Assembly (NCBI GenBank): GCA_002099365.1
Contig: MSED01000001.1
Span: forward strand, 2,728,001 to 2,792,000
DNA from: Phialophora verrucosa
Taxonomy: Eukaryota; Ascomycota; Eurotiomycetes; Chaetothyriales; Herpotrichiellaceae
DNA: 64,000 nt
Reading direction: 5' to 3'
Position numbers and translations under genes: made by a program. This document shows, in pieces, positions 32,301 through 41,232 of the stretch; the stretch's first letter is position 1, and every line of letters begins with the position of its first letter. Under the pieces are notes generated by a model, which saw only the letters and a list, made by a program, of their open reading frames with translations, had not been told where the DNA came from and ran no database searches.

Positions 32301-32389
32301 TGGAGAAGGGCACCGAGGCTGTCTTAAGAGATCTAAGGAGGATGATCAAGGCTGAGGAAGTGACGGACGAGTGGAGGGATGTGCTGTGA
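29384..32389 (+). CDS. leucine-rich repeat protein, LRRC40-like
   Basis: An intronless 1001-residue protein. Residues 1-385 are disordered, basic and Ser/Pro-rich, with SPxR and TPPK motifs (for example RSRSPVRDALRD). Residues from about 395 to the end form leucine-rich repeats. The entry SGYLNIAAMSLQQIPTEVMK matches the LRRC40 cap, followed by some 15 or more LRRs such as LEILDLHRNRLARLPQGFSM, LHTLNLSGNKL, LEVLDLHGNAV, IRTLNLTGNKLTSLPSF and VQTLKLSNNELSSFPTEL. This is the short 22-24-residue bacterial/SDS22-like LRR type. Function is not established in fungi; a protein-protein interaction scaffold is likely. No transmembrane segment, signal peptide, cyclase or kinase domain is present. Confidence 0.85.
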   Translation: MDHLSEQGSHIPVRGSLSRLSKLPMPRAMASTDNLRLSARASTVPDIHHDDLRKTSHLPRPTGPPTPLGENFNQSIRSRYGWTDKPANMRSRSPVRDALRDVQSSAMETTPPGTVSDGPVFEAGNENPTSAKSGMKDLPRPQELSPTPSPTAIRPDSQNKRPFRPPGRMSPTKDMAALPPVVSPGEIYTPPKAFVKGQRSRIAKPLREPRRTSSSAFDIQPKEPSGVPSSKYSSQTVKVKPTFGQRSVKSPTLTSKPSLSSIFKEPVPSSKPGGKLAVSGVGSSAALLKPRSRGENTLAPSTPPKANSKAKRDVMLHQDPTGTTPKESQANTPPKSSAALRETIAKAKAARRKARESAGPADVSSSETSTWPSGFVEDELSHGGDNHGLLRKRIQQATTSGYLNIAAMSLQQIPTEVMKMYDPEHLTTNWADLVDLTKLNAADNDLEELDENMFPEITRDEEANRQFLGLEILDLHRNRLARLPQGFSMLERLHTLNLSGNKLTKDTLDIISQIPKLRELFLANNFIEGELDLGRSGSNNCSYLKNLEVLDLHGNAVSSFGAEGLLMLKNIRILNVASNKLSSLDWQLLSTSTLTELNLSKNRFSGVLFSTSDLSFKELRNLDASYNELESLTAGDDEDGTLFSNIRTLNLTGNKLTSLPSFKSLTELVTLQLADNKLSEIPSDLSQLESLKSADFANNDIRLIPAELATMASLSSINLVGNPLREKKYLTMGTTDLKLDLEKKLDPTEPGNDSSETNFGGAISTSQYRYTPSNGILDLSSQTLSAIPMELIDLTSEVQTLKLSNNELSSFPTELLSHPSLKYSLQTLDLSHNPNLHPTDYLTSELFMPSLKSLYIVSTGLTSLDALTTHLRAPELKEINISCHRLAGHVPWVRAWWPKVTTLLATDNWFTSVDVEGVRGLETLDIRNNEIEALPAKVGLLGNLPGSKDKTPGRLRVLEVSGNRFRVPRLVVVEKGTEAVLRDLRRMIKAEEVTDEWRDVL

Positions 32390-33135
32390 TGCCACCGAGA
32401 CGCCAACACCGATTTTTGGGCCTCGCAGGCAACAGTGGTGGTTGACCGTTGACTCTTTCCTCCACGGCTCTGACGCGTGCATTCTCTCTTGGGAGAGCAG
32501 GACTCTCACTGACGTGGTTGTGTGTGTCCACGTTTCTGCGCTTCAGCAGGTCCAGCACGTCAGCCAGCCTCTGGGAGGATACTTTGAACCACCAGAAGGG
32601 CCGCCTCTTTGGCGTACAGAGGATTACGTGGCGTTGATAGATGTATCCGGGGTTTCTTTCACGTACATTAGATTTTGTACTGTTCACCTAATCAACTAAT
32701 TAATGTTCAAGATTTCATGTTTTGACTTCCACTGTGCGAATGCGTCTTCAATCGCAACTGAGATTGGACATACAGAGTGCGCTCGGGAGGGTCCCGGGCA
32801 GAGGTGTTATTTGTACTGCAGCACTGGAGAAGCAACGATGTGGTCTGGGAGTCGCAGCTCGTTGAGAACACAGTCAATCAAAGTGGTCCGGAGAGAGTTT
32901 GCGAAAGAAGGCGTGAGATATTTACCTCGTACTTCATGCATCAAAGATGAGAGAGATGCGGGGCAAGGCTGAGATGGCAAGGCTGCAGGCGGTCAAGAGT
33001 GGCAGTACAAGTGGACTTGGATGTTTTTGTTTTCGTTACTAATAGTAACATACTCGGTACGGCCTCGACCTCTCCAGAGAAGAGTTTCTTTGTTTCCATA
33101 TTCACAGTTCCGTCGTGCCGCCTGATATCGCGATA
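32390..33135. other. intergenic between the LRR gene and BUB3
   Basis: About 750 bases. Only short overlapping frames are present. The right part should hold the BUB3 promoter. Confidence 0.5.
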
Positions 33136-34284
33136 ATGGCAGGTCAGTTCTAGTGAGTCCCGCGGCTGCTGATGTACTCACTGTGGTGGCAGGTCAATTC
33201 CCCGTCTCCGAACTCCCAACAGACGCGATTTCCGCTCTCCGGTTTTCACCTCATCCGGACTCAACGCGCTTTGCAGTCGCTTCCTGGGACAAGCACGCAT
33301 ACATTTACGAGATCCTGGATGGGAAGGCGTGCAATCAGGTCGCGAAGTTTGAACATCGCGCCCCTGTCCTTGACGTCTGCTTCGGGAAGGATGATAGTGA
33401 GGTATACACAGCGTGCTTGGACCAGGATGTGAGGAGGTATAACTCCTGACCAGGTTTCGGAGAGAGCACATTGACTGATGTCTGGCAGGATTGATGTCAA
33501 TTCTGGCTCACAAACCGTCCTCAGCACTCACGACAACGGAGTCCGCTCAATAGTCTACAGCCATGAGCACGCTCTGGTTGTCTCAGCCGCCTGGGACTCG
33601 ACAGTACACATCCATCCTAGCGGAGATGCGGAATGGTCAACCGCCACCATAACCCTACCTTCGAAGCCATTCTCCCTCGCTGTCTCCGCGTCGAAGCTGG
33701 TGGTGGCGATGGCAAATCGTGCGCTGCACATCTACGAATTGAAAGCATTGGCCAGCGAATGTAAGAGTTCGGCGAACTCATTACAGAACAGACTCGACAT
33801 CGAGCCATGGCAGAGAAGAGAGAGCAGTCTAAAGTTCATGACGAGGGCAGTTGACTGCATGCCAAACGATGAGGGGTACGCTTCGTCTAGCATCGAAGGA
33901 CGAGTAGCTGTCGAATGGTTCGATCCTTCGAACGAGTCGCAGTCTCGCAAATATGCCTTCAAATGCCATCGCCAACCTATTGATGATGTCGACGTCGTCT
34001 ATCCTGTCAACGCAATCGCATTTCATCCAATTCATGGTACATTCGCAACGGGTGGAGGTGATGGAGTGGTGGCTATCTGGGATGCTGTCGCGAAACGAAG
34101 AATCCGGATCTACCCCAAGCTCGCCTCGAGTGTTGCCGCCCTTTCTTTCAGCTCGAATGGCAAGTACCTGGCAACAGCCATATCTCCCGGATTCGAAGAC
34201 GGCAAGGACGATGTTGCTGAAGGGTCAGTCGGGATCTTCATTCGCGAGCTCGGTGAAAATGAGGTGAAGAGGAAGGCCAAATGA
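33136..34284 (+). CDS. BUB3: spindle-checkpoint WD40 protein Bub3
   Basis: Seven-bladed propeller that binds GLEBS motifs of Bub1/Mad3 and phosphorylated Spc105/Knl1 MELT repeats at kinetochores. Three exons: 33136-33142 (ATGGCAG), 33193-33436 and 33489-34284, giving 348 residues in phase. Conserved features are LPTDAISALRFSPH at the start, AVASWDKHAYIYEI, VSAAWDSTVHIH, and the C-terminal blades (VYPVNAIAFHPIHGTFATGG then GDGVVAIWDAVAKRR and KRKAK at the end). The insertion in the middle (ASECKSSANSLQNRLD) is longer than in yeast. Intron 1 is exactly 50 nt and is flanked by a near-perfect repeat. It converges on RKI1, with 63 bases between the stops. Confidence 0.93.
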
Positions 34285-34347
34285 AAAATCTTCGGTGCAC
34301 CCGTATGCCACTCTATTCATATGCCGCGGCCAGTACAAACAAGTCTA

Positions 34348-35318
34348 TCATGTCGATGGCGGGGCGACCTCGAGCTCAGAACTGTGCACGGGGATCAGAG
34401 GCGGGTATCTTGCGATGACAGAATTCCGCTTGTGCCGAGCCTTCTGGACCGATACCGTACCGTCGGCCATTCCGAAATAACAAGCGATGGGTCTTTGGCC
34501 ACCGATCACACCAGCTGCGAGGGCTTCAGGGCCAGTTGGGCCACAGAAAAGACCTACGGCCAATACGCCATTGATATCTTTGATGGCTCTTGCGAGCTGC
34601 TCGACCTCCCAATAGCCACCCTCGCCGTCACCTGTCCTATCGGGAGTCAGGTCTTCGGCGATTAACAGAGGATGTGGGAATGGGGCGTCGACCACGAAGA
34701 AGTCCTGATCCGTCTTCACGGGACCAGCTTTGGCCAAATGCCCTTCCCGAATGGCGGGACCTGCTCCCGTTTTACTGATGCTGCCGAGCATGCGCAGCCT
34801 CATCATGACTTGTCGTGCTGCCTTTGGCTCGACCTCGATGGGGATTGTAGGCCACTTGGTGACTAGTCGTTTTTGGAGCTTTCGGTAATCTATCCAATGG
34901 ATTAGCAGAAAGCTGGCAAACACGGCCAAAGGAACATACCCGCAACACAGACAAATTGTTTTGCTCTCATTGCGACCAGTTTCTCCTGGTATAAACATGC
35001 ACCTCCACCCTTGATACAGTTCAATTCCTCATCCACCTCATCAGCGCCGTCAAACGCAATGTCAATCATAGCATCATCTGGAAGAGCATCGAACTCAATA
35101 GGTACCAGTCCGGCGTTTATTATGAGCTGCTTCGACTGGTATCCTGTAGGCACAAACCCAACTCTTGAGACATCTACGCCGCAATTCTTGATTGCTTCCA
35201 CCACGTAGACAATAGTTGTACCTGATCCGATGCCCACAAAGCGAGGATTTGCGGGGAAATGGTTCTTGACTGCTTCAATGGCAGCTGCCTGCTTAGCTGC
35301 TTCAATTGCGGCGGCCAT
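34348..35318 (-). CDS. RKI1: ribose-5-phosphate isomerase
   Basis: Interconverts ribose 5-phosphate and ribulose 5-phosphate in the non-oxidative pentose phosphate pathway. Two exons, 35318-34940 and 34889-34348, give 306 residues. Family motifs are VGIGSGTTIVYVVEAIK (phosphate loop, about 29-45), IAFDGADEVDEELNCIKGGG (catalytic Asp/Glu region, about 90-110) and the Lys in LYQEKLVA. The C-terminal half is intact (KTDQDFFVVDAPFP, GVLAVGLFCG, VQKARHKR), with an extra tail of about 20 residues. The start at MAAAIEAAKQAAA is canonical. The frame is open 46 codons further to an ATG at 35456, which would add an Arg/Pro-rich leader without acidic residues apart from two Asp. Confidence 0.92.
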
Positions 35319-35987
35319 CCTGTCACTCTGCCGAGCAGGATGGGTGTGGGAGAATTTGCAGCGACAGAAGGCAGGGACGGGCCTATAGAGCAGGAAGGTT
35401 GCCGAGGGTCTATATTGGAACGAAGAGTGTAAAGGTCTAGGTTGGCTGTCTGGCAAACATCAGTCCACTTCGCGGAGCTCAGCATATCATGAAATGCTGA
35501 GCGAGATTCTTCTTGAGTCAGTTTCCACTCACATGCAGGACGCGGAATGGCGACACAGCTTCTCCAAAACATATATCGGAAAGCGCGTGTGCGTCCTAAT
35601 CTGATTACGTACCCGACATTGGCTGAATTATCTCAACATGGATACTGCTGCTTGTGCCGTAATTGGATGAAGAGAGCAGAAGCAGCTTCTGTCAAAAATG
35701 TTGACTCAGGCTGCTTCTCGGGATCGTGGGGCGGGAACACATGAAGATGGTGGGGGTTACTGTACGAGTAAGGACCCTCAGGATAGCAGGGATGCCGAGG
35801 GAGACTCGCTGACGTAGCTCGTAGATAGATCGCTAATGGTAGCTTACCCGAAGATGTGCCTTCTCCATAGTCACCCACTGTATGCTCGGAAAACACTCAG
35901 GAAACACTTACCAACAGTCTGTCAACGGCTTTGGGTATCACAAATGTCTGGCTCCTCCACATCCTTTAGTCTACCTCTACCGTAATA
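35319..35987. promoter_or_regulatory. divergent promoter region RKI1/ULA1
   Basis: About 670 bases between divergent starts. Part of it is the in-frame upstream extension of RKI1 (to 35456). No other gene was seen. Confidence 0.4.
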
Positions 35988-37604
35988 ATGACCGAAGTCG
36001 CACCTCGAGAGGTCACGCCGCCTCCCCTTCAGACACCCACCGCGAAAGAAAAGAAGTATGACCGACAGTTGAGATTATGGGCTGCGTCAGGTCAACGCGC
36101 TTTAGAGGAGTCACACGTTCTCCTGATTGTTGGGGACGAAGGCTATGGCTCTAACAGCAGCATCGCCGGAGCCGAGACCCTCAAGAATCTCATTCTGCCT
36201 TCAATTGGAAGCTTCACGATCGCCGACTCGGCCAGGGTCACGCATCGAGACTTGGGGGTCAACTTCTTCCTTGAGTCCGACAGTCTCGGAAAGCCAAGAG
36301 CAGATGAAATGAGAAGACTTCTAGAAGAGCTTAATCCAGATGTCACGGGCCATGCCATCACAGCACCTCTTGCAGAATGGCTGCCGGTCGAGGGCTCTCT
36401 GGCACGCTATAATCTCATCCTGCTCTGTGCCCCAGTCGACCGCGACTCTCTCCAGAGAATATGTGCCTATGCTTCCGCCAGCTCGATTCCAGTCGTCTAC
36501 ATTCAATCAGCAGGCTTCTTCGCCGCGCTCTCCATTCAGCTTCCGTCTGAATTCCCCATCGTGGACACTCACCCTGATCCCGAATCCACCCAAGATCTTC
36601 GCCTGCTTGCACCTTGGCCCGAGCTAGAAGCAGCTGTGGATGAACTCGGGGACATTGAATCGCTGTCAGATCACGATCACGGTCACATACCTTACCTCTT
36701 GCTGTTGCTACACTATCTACGAGAATGGAAGAAGACACATGGCAACAAATATCCCTCTACATTCAAAGAAAAGACCGAGTTCCGTGAACTAGTCGGCGCT
36801 GGAGCCAGAAGGAACAACCCAGAAGGAGGTGAAGAGAATTATGATGAAGCTTGTGCTGCCGTGCTGAAGAGCATTGCTCCTCCCATGGTAGGCAGTGGAT
36901 GCAGAGAGATGATGAGCATGCCTTCGTGTACCAATCTGGACAAGGACTCTGCAAACTTCTGGATCATTGCAAACGCGATTAAGAAGTTCTATGACTATCA
37001 CGGTGTCCTGCCTGTGCCTGGCTCGCTGCCAGACATGAAAGCCCAGAGCGCGGACTACATCAAACTTCAGACCTTGTACAAGTCGAAAGCAAGAGCTGAC
37101 GTGGGGTCAATCATCCAGATAGTCCGAGAGACTGAGGCAGCTTTGTCCAGAGCAAACTCTCCTATTCCTGATTCCGAGATCGAAGCATTCTGCAAGAACG
37201 CCTCCCATCTCCGTGTTTTGACGAATCCGAACAATGAATCGCTGGCACCATTGCGCCTGATGGCCTCCGACTCCAAGACTCTCTTGCGCCTCTCTTCTGT
37301 CATTGAAAACGATTGGGAAGGCCTCTCACCTGTTTTCATTGCTCTGAATGCCAGCATCTTTCCCTCCAACACACCCCTTGACGTAGCAGGACTCTCTTCA
37401 GATCCCGAGGTACAGGAGAATATCACAAAGGCCATCAAGGAGGTAGAGCGGGTTCAGGGCGGCGAATTGCATAACATCTCAAGCGTCTTGGGTGGTATGG
37501 TGGCACAGGAATCAATCAAGCTGCTTACAAGACAGTACGTCCCCGTCGACGGGACGTGTGTCTTCGACGGCGTGAAGAGCAAATCAATGGTCTTCAAGTT
37601 TTAG
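35988..37604 (+). CDS. ULA1: NEDD8-activating enzyme E1 regulatory subunit (APP-BP1/Ula1)
   Basis: Partner of Uba3 in the E1 that activates NEDD8/Rub1 for cullin neddylation. A 538-residue intronless frame. The E1 adenylation-type fold starts at KKYDRQLRLWAASGQRALEE, followed by VLLIVGDEGYGSNSSIAGAE and LPSIGSFTIADSARVTHRDL. As in other Ula1/APP-BP1 proteins, the ATP-binding glycine loop is not canonical. The C-terminal part has GGELHNISSVLGGMVAQESI and the final PVDGTCVFDGVKSKSMVFKF, which is where the family normally ends. The stop is TAG at 37602-37604. The same frame then continues open for 163 codons that encode a DUF202-like membrane protein. Confidence 0.93.
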   Translation: MTEVAPREVTPPPLQTPTAKEKKYDRQLRLWAASGQRALEESHVLLIVGDEGYGSNSSIAGAETLKNLILPSIGSFTIADSARVTHRDLGVNFFLESDSLGKPRADEMRRLLEELNPDVTGHAITAPLAEWLPVEGSLARYNLILLCAPVDRDSLQRICAYASASSIPVVYIQSAGFFAALSIQLPSEFPIVDTHPDPESTQDLRLLAPWPELEAAVDELGDIESLSDHDHGHIPYLLLLLHYLREWKKTHGNKYPSTFKEKTEFRELVGAGARRNNPEGGEENYDEACAAVLKSIAPPMVGSGCREMMSMPSCTNLDKDSANFWIIANAIKKFYDYHGVLPVPGSLPDMKAQSADYIKLQTLYKSKARADVGSIIQIVRETEAALSRANSPIPDSEIEAFCKNASHLRVLTNPNNESLAPLRLMASDSKTLLRLSSVIENDWEGLSPVFIALNASIFPSNTPLDVAGLSSDPEVQENITKAIKEVERVQGGELHNISSVLGGMVAQESIKLLTRQYVPVDGTCVFDGVKSKSMVFKF

Positions 37605-38096
37605 GAAGACGAGCACGATGAGCGAGATGAGCAAGAGCATCTCAGCAAAGAAAGCGAGCCCGACAGCACGGCCTCCACCCTCCGGCCCAGGATATCATCA
37701 AAGGCCAAGATTAAGGCCTGGTGGACAACTTATATCTGCCCGATCGTTCCCGCCTACGACTCTCCGCAGCACCTTGAGAACGAAAACACATTTTGGGCGT
37801 GGTACAGCGCAGCCTGGTCTGTGTTCATGCTGGCCATCGCATGCAACCCGGGGCATTCCTCCATCCAGTACACTGGGGAGGAGAAAAGTGTGTGGTTGGT
37901 CCTCACGCTGTGCTTGTACGCATTGTCAATCCTCGTGATGGCGTCTGGGGTGTGCCGATACTTCAGACAGCAGAACGCTCTTATGCGTGGAAGGGTGTTG
38001 ATTGGTGGGGTCGAGGTATACATTGGTTGTTTGGCGGTGCTGGTGGCCGTCGTCACCGTTGGGATCACGGCATGGAAGTACTATGATACGTGGTAG
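37605..38096 (+). CDS. DUF202-like membrane protein reading frame, start codon unclear
   Basis: Directly after the ULA1 TAG and in the same frame, 163 codons read through to TAG at 38094-38096 without interruption. The sequence begins acidic (EDEHDERDEQEHLSKESEPD). It continues KAKIKAWWTTYICPIVPAYD, a typical pre-membrane segment of fungal DUF202 proteins, then HLENENTFWAWYSAAWSVFM, which aligns with the DUF202 signature (normally NERTFLAWLRTSLA). Two more hydrophobic segments follow (VWLVLTLCLYALSILVMASG and VEVYIGCLAVLVAVVTVGIT) around the motif YFRQQNALMRGR. No in-frame ATG precedes the first membrane helix; the first is at 37827, inside it. ATGs at 37618 and 37627 are in another frame. 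Either a hidden 5' exon, non-AUG initiation, stop readthrough or gene decay must explain it. Confidence 0.6.
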   Translation, partial: EDEHDERDEQEHLSKESEPDSTASTLRPRISSKAKIKAWWTTYICPIVPAYDSPQHLENENTFWAWYSAAWSVFMLAIACNPGHSSIQYTGEEKSVWLVLTLCLYALSILVMASGVCRYFRQQNALMRGRVLIGGVEVYIGCLAVLVAVVTVGITAWKYYDTW

Positions 38097-38321
38097 ACGA
38101 GGGAATGCCTTTGACACAGAAGGCAGAGCAGTTGGCGATGGGACGGCTTTAAGCTTCATGAATTAAACGAGACATGGGACATGGGACATGGGGATTGCTG
38201 TGATCGCAAATAGCAGGACGACCGCATTCTCGGATAGAAGCTAGAAAAGGATAGAAAAAGTATGACCTGACCTGCTCAACGGCGAGAATGCCTCGAACAG
38301 TGATTTACTGTAGGCTACACA

Positions 38322-40856
38322 TCAAGCAATGTTGAACTCGCCCGCGCCACCACCGCCCATCATCATCTTCCTATTCATCCTAATCTTCTCCCTCATCTTC
38401 TTCGCCGCCTCACCGACATCGCCCGTCTCGTCAGCTCGCTCGTCCTTTCCTCTCTTTCGCTTTTCACCGGCACCGGCACCCGCACCTGAACCTTCCCCAC
38501 TTGTCACCGTCCCCCTCCCTCCCTTCATGGCGCCTTTCCCGCGGCCCACGCCCATGCCGGACGGCGTGTCTCTCAGCCCGAACGCCTTGCACAGATGTCC
38601 CAGGTGCAACTCCTTGATGTCGAAGTATTTCCTCTCGCTCGCCGTGTGGGTCGCGTACGCGCGAATGTGGCTTTGAAACGCCCTGCGCGCGAGATCCCTC
38701 GTGGCCGGGGTGGCGAGGACGAAACGCTCGAGCGCGAGTTGCAGGTTTGTGGCGCGGGTGCGCCAATCGGCATCGTCGTCCGGGTCACCACCACCTGCAC
38801 GGTCGGGATTTCGCTTTTTTGCATCCCTGGTCTTCTTCGTCGAGATCACCCCTGACGCGGGTGTGAAGCCCTTCTTTAACACATCGTCCGCGTCCATGCT
38901 CGACACGTTGGTCACGCTGTCGCCGCTGGGTTTGTACGATGCCTTGAGGACGGAGGCGTAGCCCTCCTCTTTGCCGGGGAGGAGGAAACTGACGGCGCGG
39001 CCGTCCCGTCCTAGTCTTGCCGTGCGGCCTATTCGGTGGAGATGGTCTTCAGCGCTGAAGGCGGGGTCGTACTCGATCACGAGATCGAGATTAGGGAGGT
39101 CGAGGCCCCGCGAGGCGACGTCCGTGGCGAGGAGGAGGGAGGGCGTGGAAGCGTGGGTGAAGGCGTTGATTGTCGCGGTGCGGGTTTGTTGTGGAAGTGA
39201 GCCGTGTAGTTTGTACACGGCTAAGGGATTCGATTTTGAAGACAGGGTAGGCGAGGGAGCGGAGGGATCTGACGGAAGAGGTTCTTGAGAAGGGGGTTTA
39301 GATGTGTGGGTGGCTTTGGTTGCTTTGATGGTTTGGGGAGCTTCGGTGTCGGTGTTGGCGTCCGAGTCGTCAGTATCTCTTGACGAGGGGGCAGTCCCGA
39401 GTACCGCACCGTCGTCGCCTTCAAGTGCCGTGGTAAAGGCTTTGAAGTGGAATTCAACCGAGTCTGCGCACGACAGGAACACAATCGCTTTCATAACTGA
39501 GCCTTTCCGCGCGAATGTGCGTTTGAGCAGTGCTGTAAGAGTGACGAAGCGTAGTTTGGCGGCAACAACGATGTAGGATTGCTTGAGTTGGGCGGGAGCG
39601 AGGAAGGCCGAGTCCACATCAACAGTGGCGTTGCCGTTGACATGTTCCTCCTTCGTTTCCACGTCGCCTCCTGTCCCACCATCACCGCCGTCCCCTTTAA
39701 TCAAAATGGCATCCTTCAAACTGATCTCACCCAACTTCTGGACATTCATCTTCAACGTCGCCGAACACAGCACCGTCGTCCTCTTCGAGGGCAAGCCCGG
39801 CCAGTTGAGAGTTCCTCTGGTCTCTCGTGCCTGCTTCCTTTGATCCAGCGTCTTCACAATCTTCGTGATATCGTCTTCAAACCCCAAGTCCATGAGTCTG
39901 TCTCCTTCATCCAGGACAAGCCAGCGGACATTACTCACGTCCAGGACCTTGGTGTTCTCCAGATGGTCCACCAGCCGGCCAGGTGTAGCGACCAGGATGT
40001 TGAGGCCTTTTCGCAGGCGAGCCTTTTCCGACTTTTTCTTCTCCCCGCCAAGAACGTGGCCGGCGACGATATACCGCGCACAGCCGAGCAATCGTTCCAA
40101 TACGACAGAAATCTGTTTGCAAAGTTCACGGGTGGGGGCGAGTATGATGGCAAAGAGTCCTGAGTCGCGGTGTAGCAGTAGCGACTTCTCCGCTTGTTCT
40201 TTTTGTTCTGCGCTCACAGTCATTATCCGTTGGACAAGTGGGAGGAGATATGCGAGTGTTTTTCCAGAGCCAGTTTCGGATTGTATGAAGGCATCACTGG
40301 GGTCTTTGAGCATTTGGGATATGGTGGCCTTCTGGATCGAGGTGGGTGATTTCAAGTTCATCTTCGTGAGGAGGTGGGCTGCTATAGTTGGAGAGAGACC
40401 GAGGGAGGTGAAAGTGTCGATGCCGTCAATTAGAGGCGCGTTGGAGGGAGCGGTAGGCTTCTCTTCTCCGCTCGTTGGCCCAGGCTCCTTGGCCGTGGTC
40501 GATGGCTTTGGGTTGTATGTGAATAGCGAGGATATGACTTCGCGAGGGCCTGATGTGCTATGCCTCTGCTCATTTCGTCTCGAATCCACGACATGTCCAT
40601 TCTCGCGCCTTCTCTTCGTTGGTCGAGGGTCCGGGAAGTCCTCGGACTGAACACGCCGCTGTGACACAGGCACGCTGTTTGGGTCATTTGTTCTCTTCTG
40701 CCCTTCTGCGCGTTCACCTCGTCCCGCTCTTTGCGCCGACCTCTTCGCCTTCAAGCGGTCTCGCCATGACCCACCTTTGAATTTCGGGCCGGAGTTGACT
40801 GAAGGAGCGACAGTCTCGTCGACGGAGAAGTTGAGGAACATGCCATCCTCGGCCAT
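38322..40856 (-). CDS. DBP7: DEAD-box RNA helicase Dbp7 (DDX31)
   Basis: Nucleolar ATP-dependent helicase for 60S subunit assembly. The frame from MAEDGMFLNFSVDE gives 844 residues, no intron. N-terminal signature FKGGSWRDRLKAKRSAQ; Q motif with SPTSIQKATI; Walker A SETGSGKT (about residue 190); PTRELCKQ; TPGRLVDHLENT; motif II as DEGD (LVLDEGDRLMDLGFEDD, about 313), the normal variant for Dbp7; SAT; ATDVASRGLDLPN; and HRIGRTARLGRDGRA (about 607). A low-complexity acidic/Thr insertion sits between the two RecA domains. The C-terminus is Gly/Lys/Arg-rich. The frame is open for 89 more codons upstream to an ATG at 41123, but the family start is MAED. Confidence 0.94.
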   Translation of the reverse strand: MAEDGMFLNFSVDETVAPSVNSGPKFKGGSWRDRLKAKRSAQRAGRGERAEGQKRTNDPNSVPVSQRRVQSEDFPDPRPTKRRRENGHVVDSRRNEQRHSTSGPREVISSLFTYNPKPSTTAKEPGPTSGEEKPTAPSNAPLIDGIDTFTSLGLSPTIAAHLLTKMNLKSPTSIQKATISQMLKDPSDAFIQSETGSGKTLAYLLPLVQRIMTVSAEQKEQAEKSLLLHRDSGLFAIILAPTRELCKQISVVLERLLGCARYIVAGHVLGGEKKKSEKARLRKGLNILVATPGRLVDHLENTKVLDVSNVRWLVLDEGDRLMDLGFEDDITKIVKTLDQRKQARETRGTLNWPGLPSKRTTVLCSATLKMNVQKLGEISLKDAILIKGDGGDGGTGGDVETKEEHVNGNATVDVDSAFLAPAQLKQSYIVVAAKLRFVTLTALLKRTFARKGSVMKAIVFLSCADSVEFHFKAFTTALEGDDGAVLGTAPSSRDTDDSDANTDTEAPQTIKATKATHTSKPPSQEPLPSDPSAPSPTLSSKSNPLAVYKLHGSLPQQTRTATINAFTHASTPSLLLATDVASRGLDLPNLDLVIEYDPAFSAEDHLHRIGRTARLGRDGRAVSFLLPGKEEGYASVLKASYKPSGDSVTNVSSMDADDVLKKGFTPASGVISTKKTRDAKKRNPDRAGGGDPDDDADWRTRATNLQLALERFVLATPATRDLARRAFQSHIRAYATHTASERKYFDIKELHLGHLCKAFGLRDTPSGMGVGRGKGAMKGGRGTVTSGEGSGAGAGAGEKRKRGKDERADETGDVGEAAKKMREKIRMNRKMMMGGGGAGEFNIA

Positions 40857-41232
40857 TGTATGTGCACCCCGTCGGCACAGAAGTGCTTTGGCCTGCGTAA
40901 TTGTCAGAGGCACGACAGTGGCCGGCACGCAGTCAATCCAAGGCAAAAGAAGCAGGTCTCGAAACTTTTTGATGCAGGTGGAGGAATTGCGGAGTGAGCT
41001 CTTCTCCGATTGGCTGGCCTTGCTTGCGGGGCGTCGGTGACGGAGCTTTGCTGCCAAAGTCGCTTCAAACGCGCTGCCCACATAATCTACGCTGCACTTT
41101 GTATCATGAGCGCCTTGACTCACGTTCAGTGGACGGTGAGCTTCAAAACCTCAAGATGAAGCTGGTGCCTGCGATCACGACATACAGAGCCCCCCTTCCC
41201 AGCATCCAGCCCAATTCTACGACTCCGAAACC
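40857..41232. promoter_or_regulatory. divergent promoter region DBP7/PAN6
   Basis: About 376 bases between divergent starts, partly overlapped by the open upstream frame of DBP7. No separate feature is visible. Confidence 0.4.

Noticed and set aside
39579..40163. 194-codon frame antisense to DBP7
   Set aside because: Lies opposite conserved helicase motifs; shadow of the real frame.
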